This document shows positions 8,494 through 15,793 of a stretch of DNA of 64,000 nt, in pieces; within the stretch, counting starts at the first letter, position 1, and each line of letters opens with the position of its first letter. The stretch is from Erythrobacter fulvus (GTDB lineage Bacteria > Pseudomonadota > Alphaproteobacteria > Sphingomonadales > Sphingomonadaceae): assembly GCF_028595285.1 (NCBI RefSeq), contig NZ_JAQQXQ010000010.1:53396-117395 (forward strand), written 5' to 3'. The translations under genes were made by a program, and so were the position numbers. Under the pieces are notes generated by a model that saw nothing but the letters and a program-made list of their open reading frames with translations, was not told the DNA's origin and ran no database searches.

Positions 8494-9645
8494 ATGAGCG
8501 CCCGCAAGATCGCCGCATGGCACGAAGCCGGACTGATCGACGCGGCCACGCGCGACCGGCTGCTTGCCTACGAAACCGAACATGCCCGCCCGCTGGCGCT
8601 GTGGGCGGTGTTCGGCATCGGCGCGCTGGCGATCGGGCTGGGGCTGGTCTCCGTCATCGCCGCCAACTGGGAAGATATTCCCGGGCAGGTGCGCCTTGCC
8701 GTCCATCTGATGCTGATCATTGCTGCGCTCGCGGCGCTGTTTCTGCGCGAAGATCGGCTGGCGGCGGTCTCCCCCTGGGCGGCCGAGGCGCTGCTGTTCG
8801 TTACCGCCGCGCTGGGCCTGACGTTTTTCGGGCATGTCGGACAGGTCTACCAGACCTCCGCCCCGCTGTGGCAGCCGCTGGCTGCGTGGCTGGTGCTGTT
8901 CGCGCCGCTGCTGCTGATAAGCGGGCGCGGCCGGCTGGCGGCGACGACGTTGATGGGCGGCGGGGTGTGGTGCGTGTGGGAATACCTCGGCTCATACGAT
9001 CATTTCCTGTTCGGCATGCGCGAGAATGTGCCCCCGATGGCGTGTCTGGCGCTGGTGACGGCGCTGCCGGTGCTGTTCGCACCGCTGGCCGCGTGGCGGC
9101 GCGGTTTTGGCGCGCGGGCCGAATTCTGGCAGCAGCTGGAACAGCTTGCTCTGGCCTACGCGGTCGGCGGAGCCTCGCTTGCCTGTGCGATGGCGAGCGC
9201 GGGAGGGTTCGATGAAGGCCCGACCCCGTTCGATCTTGGCCCGATGGCGCTGCGCGGCGCCGTCGGCGTGCTCGCTGGCCTTGGCGTGATGGTGGCGCGG
9301 CCCGGCATGTCGGGCCGCATGTCGGGAGCGATCATCGCTGCGGCGGGACTATTGCTGCCGCTGGCATGGGGCGCGAATGATCTAACCGTGCCTGCCGCCG
9401 CGCTGTTCATGGCGCTGTGGGTGGGCATCGCTGCCGCGGCGCTCGCCGCGCACTGGCGCGGGTTGTTCCAGCTGGCGGTGGCGGGAATCGCGCTGCGGCT
9501 CATCATCCTCAGTTTCGAGCTGGCGGGAGACTTGCTGGCGAGCGGCTTTGGCCTGATCCTGTCGGGCATCATGATACTTGGCGTGGCGTGGGCCGCGGTG
9601 CGGGTGTCCAAGACCTTCGCCCCGCCCAGGGAGGACGCGGCATGA
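8494..9645 (+). CDS. DUF2157 multi-pass membrane protein
   Basis: 383 residues. The short soluble head MSARKIAAWHEAGLIDAATRDRLLAYE is the conserved DUF2157 start. About ten hydrophobic segments follow, the first after HARPLALWAVFGIGALAIG and including VSVIAANWEDIPGQVRLAVH, which is typical of the family. Function is unknown. The ATG at 8494 is chosen over an in-frame one at 8458 because the family starts at this helix. Its stop overlaps the next start (ATGA), so it is translationally coupled to the GDYXXLXY protein, a pairing known from other Proteobacteria. Confidence 0.85.
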   Translation: MSARKIAAWHEAGLIDAATRDRLLAYETEHARPLALWAVFGIGALAIGLGLVSVIAANWEDIPGQVRLAVHLMLIIAALAALFLREDRLAAVSPWAAEALLFVTAALGLTFFGHVGQVYQTSAPLWQPLAAWLVLFAPLLLISGRGRLAATTLMGGGVWCVWEYLGSYDHFLFGMRENVPPMACLALVTALPVLFAPLAAWRRGFGARAEFWQQLEQLALAYAVGGASLACAMASAGGFDEGPTPFDLGPMALRGAVGVLAGLGVMVARPGMSGRMSGAIIAAAGLLLPLAWGANDLTVPAAALFMALWVGIAAAALAAHWRGLFQLAVAGIALRLIILSFELAGDLLASGFGLILSGIMILGVAWAAVRVSKTFAPPREDAA

Positions 9646-10235
9646 ACCGGCTTTTGCGCCTTGCCGCCGTGCTGCTCCCGGCTCTCGGGCTGGCGATGCT
9701 GTGGGGGCAGAGCCACAACACCTATAATCAGGGCACCGAATGGGAGGTGCCGGTGATGGGCTATGACCCGCGCGACATGCTGCGTGGGCATTATGTCGAA
9801 TTCACCTATGACTGGCCGCTGGAAGGCGCCGTGGCCGAGAGCGGGCTCGCGTTCCTGTGCCTCTCGGGCGAGGCGCCGCGGCTTGATAGCGCGACGCCGC
9901 TGGAGAGCGAGGCCGATCTGGCCGCCTGCGCCTATCCACTGAGTGCGGAAGAAGACCATGTCTACGGCATGACCAGCCTCGAACGCGGGCGGCTCTATCT
10001 CGATCAGTACAAGGCGGCGATGATCGATGCCCAGCTGCGCGACGGTGACCAGCGCGGGATCGTCACCATCCGCCAGCGCGACGACGGCAGCTTCACGCCG
10101 GTTGCGATCCGTTTCCGTCCGCTCACGACCGAAGAACGCGCCGCGCGCGATGCGCCACCGGAAGAACGGCCCGTGCCTGCGATCATGATCGAATCTAGCG
10201 GAAATCCTCCCCCGTCGCCGCAATCCGGACCTTGA
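9642..10235 (+). CDS. GDYXXLXY-domain membrane-anchored protein
   Basis: 197 residues with one N-terminal membrane segment (LAAVLLPALGLAMLWGQ). The family motif appears as DPRDMLRGHYVEFTYDW (residues about 44-60), where the usual Gly-Asp-Tyr is Gly-His-Tyr. The rest is a soluble, probably periplasmic domain with a second conserved stretch YGMTSLERGRLYLDQYKA. The function of the family is unknown, but it is nearly always encoded beside DUF2157 proteins, as here. Its last 41 bases overlap the end of the convergent ATP-grasp gene, so the Pro/Ser-rich C-terminal tail (GNPPPSPQSGP) is encoded opposite that gene's 3' end. Confidence 0.8.
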   Translation: MNRLLRLAAVLLPALGLAMLWGQSHNTYNQGTEWEVPVMGYDPRDMLRGHYVEFTYDWPLEGAVAESGLAFLCLSGEAPRLDSATPLESEADLAACAYPLSAEEDHVYGMTSLERGRLYLDQYKAAMIDAQLRDGDQRGIVTIRQRDDGSFTPVAIRFRPLTTEERAARDAPPEERPVPAIMIESSGNPPPSPQSGP

Positions 10236-11130
10236 GCCCGGCCTGACAGATGTTCTGGATCTCGATCCCCGGGTGGGCGTTCACCTCGATCACCAGCGGG
10301 CCATCGTTGACGTCGAGCACGATGTCCGCCCCGCAGTAACCCAGCCCCACCGCCGGCCCGCATTTCGCCGCCAGTTCGAGCACGCGCTCCCATCCCGGAA
10401 TCTCGAACCCGATCAGGTTCACGCCGGTATCGGGGTGGTGGGTGATGGGCGTGCCTTTGACGACCGCGCGGGTGATGCGGCCGGTCTCCATGTCGATCCC
10501 TGCACCGATCGCGCGTTGGTGGAGGTTGGCCTTGCCGTCGCTCTCGAGCGTCGGCAGCCGCACCATTGCCATCAGCGGGTTGTGGTGAAGGCTGATGACG
10601 CGCAGATCGGGCAGGCCTTCGGGCACGATCCGCGACAATGCCGGGTCGGCGATGATCAGCGGTTCGATCAGCGCCGCATCCTCGGCGGCGGAATCGCCCG
10701 AAAAGCCGCCATCGACGACCTTCTGGATGTGGTGCATCACCGCTTCCTCGGTCAGCGGGGCGCCCGATCCCTTGTACCAGGTGTTGCCCTCGCGCCGGAC
10801 GGCAAGGAGAATGCCGTCGCCCTGCGATCCGCGCGCGGGCTTGATCGCCCAGGCATCGGGCATGTCCCGGCTCGGCTTGAAGGCTCCCAGCTTCTGATGG
10901 TCGTCGATCACCGCCACTGTGCCGGTGCAGGCGATACCTGCCGCTTCCAGCGCCACTTTGGCCGCCACCTTGTCGCGTGCCCGCTCGATTGCGTGGCGCG
11001 GATTATATTTGGCGATCAGCGCGTTGCGCATGTTGATCCCGAGGATTTCGTCCATCCCCTCCAGCGACGGCGGGCGCAGCTTGCTCAGGGCATCGTAATT
11101 TGGCCGGGGTTTGCGAAACAGCTTCAGCAT
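10195..11130 (-). CDS. Alpha-L-glutamate ligase-like ATP-grasp protein (RimK-related)
   Basis: 311 residues. Starts MLKLFRKPRPNYDALSKLRP. An N-terminal helix contains LGINMRNALIAKYNPRHAIE. The ATP-grasp core carries the ATP lysine in DAWAIKPARGSQGDGI (about residues 90-105) and metal ligands in GADIVLDVNDGPLVIEVNAHPGI (about 278-300, Asp and Glu-x-Asn). This is the family found with inactive-transglutaminase/7TM membrane proteins, predicted to add amino acids to a peptide or protein at the cytoplasmic side (amidoligase). The gene starts one base after the stop of the 7TM gene, so they are cotranscribed. The substrate is unknown. Confidence 0.85.
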   Translation of the reverse strand: MLKLFRKPRPNYDALSKLRPPSLEGMDEILGINMRNALIAKYNPRHAIERARDKVAAKVALEAAGIACTGTVAVIDDHQKLGAFKPSRDMPDAWAIKPARGSQGDGILLAVRREGNTWYKGSGAPLTEEAVMHHIQKVVDGGFSGDSAAEDAALIEPLIIADPALSRIVPEGLPDLRVISLHHNPLMAMVRLPTLESDGKANLHQRAIGAGIDMETGRITRAVVKGTPITHHPDTGVNLIGFEIPGWERVLELAAKCGPAVGLGYCGADIVLDVNDGPLVIEVNAHPGIEIQNICQAGLKVRIAATGEDFR

Positions 11131-11131
11131 C

Positions 11132-12181
11132 TCAAACGTCCTCAACCGACCGGATGATCCACGCATTGTGGATCATCGTTCGGCCATTGTTGCCGGACAG
11201 AGGCCCGAACTGGGCCTCCTTGTTGGGGGTAACGGGCTGTGGAACCCGCCTTCGTCGTCCAGGCGCGAGGTCCTCGGGCGAACTGATCACCCATATGCCG
11301 TCGAGCGGAGGCGCATTGGCGAGGCGTTCTTCCCAATCGACCGGTTCGAGATCGAGTTCGAGCTGGTCGGCATCGGCCCTTTGCCGCGCCTGCCGCCGGC
11401 GTTCGAGCCAGATCGGGGCGAAGCGATGGATTTCCGACAGGCGCAATCCGCGATACCGGCCCAGAATGGCGATCGCCACGGCGGTGAAGGCGGGCATCAG
11501 CAACGGCGACCATTCGATCAGCGCCAGCGCGAAATGGCTGACCATCACGAATTCGATCACGATCGCGAGGAGGAAGGTGTTGAGCGCCATCTTTGCTGCC
11601 GCCTTGGCCCCGTCCTTGCCCCACTGCTTCCACCACCGCTCCACGCACAGGGCGCAGACAATCACCGGGAAGGCATCGACCTGAAGCTGGGTGTCGAGGA
11701 TCAGCTGCATCGCCACCAGCACCAGTACGATCAGCGAGATCAGCACGCCGAGAAAGCCCACGCGGGTCATGCGCAGCTTGAGCAGGGACGGGGTGACGAT
11801 CATCCCGGTCAGCACCGAGGAACACAGCACCACCGGGCCCATCACCGGCCCGATCTGCAGAAACGCCAGTGCGATCAGCATGGGGGTGAACAGGCCGAAC
11901 GCCTTCACACCGACGAAACTGCGCGCCAGCACCACCAGAAACGCGCCGAGCGGCAGAACCATCAGCAGGTTGGACGGCTTCAGGCCCCAGATCGCCTGCG
12001 ATGTCGCCACCCCTTCGAAGGAAGAAGGCAGCGCGAAGAAGACTTCGGTATTGGCAATGCCCAGCGCCACCAGCGCCGCGATCACCGCGCCGACGGTCAG
12101 GCCGATATAGAAGGGGCGCTTGACCTGAGGGGTCGCGCGCTCCCGTATCCGTCGGATTGTGGAGATCAGCTCAGAAAGCAT
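11132..12181 (-). CDS. 7TM protein of the inactive-transglutaminase-associated type
   Basis: 349 residues. A short N-terminal segment with one membrane helix (YIGLTVGAVIAALVALGI) precedes a membrane domain with about seven helices (residues 75-265, including GLKPSNLLMVLPLGAFLVVL and VKAFGLFTPMLIALAF). A Glu/Arg-rich cytoplasmic tail follows, ending WIISSPEDLAPG...TMIHNAWIIRSVEDV. It matches the 7TM domain that is usually fused to an inactive transglutaminase. That periplasmic transglutaminase domain is missing: only about 40 residues separate the first helix from the rest. It overlaps the upstream beta-barrel gene by 11 bases and is followed one base later by the ATP-grasp gene. Confidence 0.75.
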   Translation of the reverse strand: MLSELISTIRRIRERATPQVKRPFYIGLTVGAVIAALVALGIANTEVFFALPSSFEGVATSQAIWGLKPSNLLMVLPLGAFLVVLARSFVGVKAFGLFTPMLIALAFLQIGPVMGPVVLCSSVLTGMIVTPSLLKLRMTRVGFLGVLISLIVLVLVAMQLILDTQLQVDAFPVIVCALCVERWWKQWGKDGAKAAAKMALNTFLLAIVIEFVMVSHFALALIEWSPLLMPAFTAVAIAILGRYRGLRLSEIHRFAPIWLERRRQARQRADADQLELDLEPVDWEERLANAPPLDGIWVISSPEDLAPGRRRRVPQPVTPNKEAQFGPLSGNNGRTMIHNAWIIRSVEDV

Positions 12182-13085
12182 ACCCGACCGAAACAGACAG
12201 GCGATAGCCCTCGCGCTCGCGCACAGGCTCGTTGCTGCCGGCGAAGATATACTTGGCCTCGGCCTCTATCCGCCACTTGCCCGGCCACCACAGCAGTTCC
12301 ACCTCGGGCACGACAAGGCTGTCGCGGCGGCGTTCGCCGGTATCGGTCAGGCGGCCGTCGAACCGGGTGCGGATCACCTCGATCGCCGGGCGCACGCGCA
12401 GGTCGGGGGTGATCGGTCGGGTATAGGCGACGCCTGCGGAATCGCGTTCGTAGCCGCGCCGGGCATCGTCCGAACGGATCGATTCCGCGCGCAGGTCGAA
12501 GGCGAGATAGTGGTAACGGCCGAAGCGGCGGCGATATTGTGCATCGACGCGCGCGCCTTCGCCGGTGGTTTCGGCATTGGCGCCATTGGCATATTCGCGT
12601 TCCCGCCAGGTGCCCTGCAACCGCAGGCGGTGTTCGCGCTTCGGTTCCCAGGTGACCCGCGCCGATCCTTGCCATTCGTCGGTATCATTGGATTCGACCG
12701 ACACCACATCGTCGTAATGGCGGGCCTGCAATTGCAGCTCCCAGTCCTTTTCGATGTCGGTCTGGACAGTCGCGCTGAAGCGGTCGCGGGCGATGTCGCG
12801 CCGCCCTTCGCCAAGCCGGAAGACCTCGATCCGGTCGGCCTCTACCCGCAGCCGAACCCCGCGCTTTTCCAGCGCAAGGCCCACCTGTCCACGCACCGAA
12901 ATCGCCTCGCCGTCGACGATCAGATCATTGTCGCGGGTTGTGGTCTGGGCGCTGACGGTCTGCACCTCGATGCGCGCGTCGGGTTGGAGCTGCCAGCCCT
13001 CGTCCTGCGCTACGGTCCGCGATGCGGCCGCCAGGGCAAGGCCGGCGAGCATCATCCGGCCTGCGATACGCAGCATGTGGTTCAT
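12171..13085 (-). CDS. Predicted outer-membrane beta-barrel protein, unknown function
   Basis: 304 residues. Signal peptide of about 26 residues ending ASRTVAQ. The rest is made of alternating polar/hydrophobic strands with Arg, Glu and aromatic residues (for example WELQLQARHYDDVVSVESND, YHYLAFDLRAESI and WRIEAEAKYIF), and the last residue is Phe (SVSVGYAF). This is the hallmark of barrel proteins inserted by the Bam machinery. No family name is recognised with confidence. First gene of a three-gene operon with the 7TM and ATP-grasp genes, which suggests that all three act on one cell-envelope substrate. About 14-16 strands can be imagined, but the count is uncertain. Confidence 0.7.
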   Translation of the reverse strand: MNHMLRIAGRMMLAGLALAAASRTVAQDEGWQLQPDARIEVQTVSAQTTTRDNDLIVDGEAISVRGQVGLALEKRGVRLRVEADRIEVFRLGEGRRDIARDRFSATVQTDIEKDWELQLQARHYDDVVSVESNDTDEWQGSARVTWEPKREHRLRLQGTWREREYANGANAETTGEGARVDAQYRRRFGRYHYLAFDLRAESIRSDDARRGYERDSAGVAYTRPITPDLRVRPAIEVIRTRFDGRLTDTGERRRDSLVVPEVELLWWPGKWRIEAEAKYIFAGSNEPVREREGYRLSVSVGYAF

Positions 13086-13182
13086 GGTCTTGGCCCCCGT
13101 TGATTTACGTAGGGCTACGGGGAGGTTCTTTAGAAAATGCTAACCACGCCCATAAACCATCAAATTCGTGCCGCGAGAGCGC

Positions 13183-13223
13183 AAAAAAAGGGGCGGGAAG
13201 CCGCGCTGGCCTCCCGCCCCTTT
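13183..13223 (-). terminator. Rho-independent terminator of the first TonB receptor gene
   Basis: A GC-rich stem of 16 bases with one mismatch (AAAGGGGCGGGAAGCC pairing across a five-base loop) is followed on the minus strand by seven T. It lies 30 bases past the receptor stop. On the plus strand the stem ends in only TTT, so it mainly serves the minus strand. Confidence 0.85.
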
Positions 13224-13252
13224 AATCCTTGGCGCCGTGCGGTCGCGGCCGG

Positions 13253-15616
13253 TCAGAACCGGGCTGTCAGCTGCACTCCGTAAAAGCGCGGCTCGGCGGG
13301 AATGAAGGTCGGGATGCCGAAGGCCCCGCCGGTATTGCCGGCATCGAGCAGATAGTCTTCGCCCGTGGCGTTGCGGATGAAGCCGGCGATCTCGTAACGC
13401 CCGTCGGCAAAGCTCATGCCGCCGCGCGCGTTCACCAGCGTCACCGCCTCTTGCGAGATCAGCGGGTTGTTGGGCACTTCGAAGAAGATCCGGCTGCGGT
13501 GGGTGATGCTGGGCGTCAGGAAGAAGCGCACCCCGCTTGCGAATTCGTAATCGACGGTGAAGCCGCCGGCTGCCTGCCATTCGGGCTGGAGCCGGAAGCG
13601 CGCGCCCGAGAAGGCGGGCGAGAACGCGCCGTCCTCGTCGATGCCGCCGTCGATATAGCCGACATTGCCGAATGCACGCAGCCAGTCGGCCAGCCTGACC
13701 GAAAGTTCGGCTTCCACGCCGAGGTTTTTGGCGCTGCCCGCGCTGGCCGTAACGAAGGCGCCGGTCGGGTTGCCCTGATCGTCGAGCTGGGCGATCGAGA
13801 CCTGGAAGTCGTCATAGACCTGGTAATAGACCCCGAGCGAGCCCGACACCGGCCCGCTGGCGAGCTTGATCCCGCCTTCGTAGTTCCAGACGATTTCCTC
13901 GGAGATGTTCTGCACGTTGGGCACCACGCCCCCGCCGCTGCGTGCGGCATTGACCTGCACGACCGGCGAGCGGCGGCCCTTGGACACGGTGGCGAAGACG
14001 TTCACGTCGTCGGTGATCCGGTACAGCGCGTTGAAGCGCGGCAGCACCGCCTGGAAGCTGTCGTCGGCGGTGAAAGTCTGGCCCCGCGTGTCGATCTGAC
14101 CAGGGATCAGCGGCGCACCGCTCAGCACCGCATTGGGCACGGCGGCAAAGAAGCCCGAACGGCGATATTCATCGAGGAAGCGCACGCCCGCCGTCAGTTC
14201 AAGCGCGTCGGTCGCCAGCCAGGTGACATCGGCGAACACCGAATAGGCTTCGTTACGGCCCTGGTTCTCGAACACCGAGGAATAGGGAATGGCCTCCACC
14301 GCCCCGCCGGTCAGCAGGCCTGTCACCCCCGCAGCCGGAACGCTGCCATTGGGCGCGACGCAGGGGATGCCGGGGATCAGCGGCGCACCGAACAGGCTGG
14401 TGAGGCACTGGAGATACGTGCCCTCCTCGGTTGCGAAGGGCACGTTCTGGCGGCCGTCTTCGATGAACAGGTTCCAGCCCGCGCTGGCGCGCAGTTTCTC
14501 GCCCGCATAGGTGAAGCGGCCTTCGTGGCTGATCTGCCAGCCATCGGCGATTTCCGCGAATTCGAGGAAAGGCGCCGCCGAACCGTCGGCGTCGAACACT
14601 TCGCGGCTGTCGAATTCGCGGTAGCCGTTGACGGTGGTGAAGGTCCATTCGTCGGCGAACTGGTATTCGGCCGTAATATTAAGGTCATAGACTTCGCGGT
14701 TCAGGCCGAGCTGGTCATCGCCAAGCGCCGCCGCGCCCGCCGGATTGCCGCCGAGATTGGCGTTCTGGAAGGCATTGGCCGCTCCGCCCGGCGCGCCGCG
14801 GAAGGCCGGGAAAGTGCCGGAAATGAACGGGGTGCCGCCGTTTCTCTGCTGATCATAGGTGCCGATGACATCGAGCGTGAAATCGGCTGTCGGGGCATAG
14901 CGCAGCGAGGCGCGCACGCCGAGCTGGTCCTGCGCATACAGATCCTCTTCCTGATTTTCGGAAAGGTTCTTCACATAACCGTCGCGGGTGCGCCATTCGA
15001 AGGCGATGCGGCCTGCCAGCACGTCGGACCCCGCATTGAGGAAGCCCGAAAGCAGCGTCTGGTTGAAATTGCCGTAACCGCCGGTGAGCTGGCCGGAAAC
15101 GCCTTCGCGCGGGCGGGCGGAAACGAGGCTGATCGCACCCACCGCGCTGGCCGTGCCGAACAGGGTCGCCTGCGGGCCCTTGATCACCTCGACCCGCTCA
15201 AGATCGTAGATCGCCTGATAGCTGCCGCGCGAACGCGAGATGTCGACGCCGTTGTAATAGAGCGTGACGCGCGGGCCCTGCTGGGCCGATCCGCTGTCCG
15301 AAGTGATGCCGCGGATCACCACGCCGGGGTTATTGGCGCTCTGTTCCTGAATGTTGAGGCCGGGGATGTAGTTCGACAGCTCGTCGAGATCATTCACGCC
15401 CAGCTCGCGGATACGCTCGCCGGTGACCGCGCTGATGGTGATCGGCACGTCGAGCGCGCGCTGTTCGATCTTCTGCGCGGTGACGATGATCTGGTTGTCC
15501 GAGGCTTGTTCCCCGGCGCTCGCGGTGTCGTCCTGCGCGAACGCAGCCTGCGGCACGGCGGCGAGGGTGGTGGCGAGTGCGATCGTCGAAACGCGAGTGA
15601 AGGCGGTGCGGGTCAT
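13253..15616 (-). CDS. TonB-dependent receptor
   Basis: 787-residue outer-membrane transporter. Signal peptide (to about residue 27, VPQAAFAQ). The TonB box region follows (NQIIVTAQKIEQRALDVP), then a plug domain with VVIRGIT, YYNGVDIS and LERVEVIKGPQATLFG, then a 22-strand barrel ending YGVQLTARF. It takes up a large substrate, such as a siderophore, vitamin or glycan, using TonB energy; the substrate cannot be inferred because neighbours encode no degradation or uptake enzymes. The ATG at 15616 is preferred because CAGGGAAG sits just upstream; the earlier in-frame ATG at 15637 would disrupt the signal peptide. A terminator follows the stop. Confidence 0.92.
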   Translation of the reverse strand: MTRTAFTRVSTIALATTLAAVPQAAFAQDDTASAGEQASDNQIIVTAQKIEQRALDVPITISAVTGERIRELGVNDLDELSNYIPGLNIQEQSANNPGVVIRGITSDSGSAQQGPRVTLYYNGVDISRSRGSYQAIYDLERVEVIKGPQATLFGTASAVGAISLVSARPREGVSGQLTGGYGNFNQTLLSGFLNAGSDVLAGRIAFEWRTRDGYVKNLSENQEEDLYAQDQLGVRASLRYAPTADFTLDVIGTYDQQRNGGTPFISGTFPAFRGAPGGAANAFQNANLGGNPAGAAALGDDQLGLNREVYDLNITAEYQFADEWTFTTVNGYREFDSREVFDADGSAAPFLEFAEIADGWQISHEGRFTYAGEKLRASAGWNLFIEDGRQNVPFATEEGTYLQCLTSLFGAPLIPGIPCVAPNGSVPAAGVTGLLTGGAVEAIPYSSVFENQGRNEAYSVFADVTWLATDALELTAGVRFLDEYRRSGFFAAVPNAVLSGAPLIPGQIDTRGQTFTADDSFQAVLPRFNALYRITDDVNVFATVSKGRRSPVVQVNAARSGGGVVPNVQNISEEIVWNYEGGIKLASGPVSGSLGVYYQVYDDFQVSIAQLDDQGNPTGAFVTASAGSAKNLGVEAELSVRLADWLRAFGNVGYIDGGIDEDGAFSPAFSGARFRLQPEWQAAGGFTVDYEFASGVRFFLTPSITHRSRIFFEVPNNPLISQEAVTLVNARGGMSFADGRYEIAGFIRNATGEDYLLDAGNTGGAFGIPTFIPAEPRFYGVQLTARF

Positions 15617-15793
15617 GTTCTGGCTTCCCTGTTGCATGAGAGAGGCCTTGCCCGTGGCACCGCTTGGTGACGGGGAAACGACGATTGGATGAAGCGCAAG
15701 TTACCGCCGTCTTACAGTTTTGAGGCGTTGTATTTGTGCACCGATGCGGGAAAGCCAGAGCGTGACGCCCGCCCCGTCGTCAGTTGCGCGCGA

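Noticed and set aside
13229..15670. 813-codon open frame opposite the first TonB receptor
   Set aside because: It runs antisense to a receptor with signal peptide, plug and C-terminal Phe, and shows only His/Arg/Ala-rich sequence.
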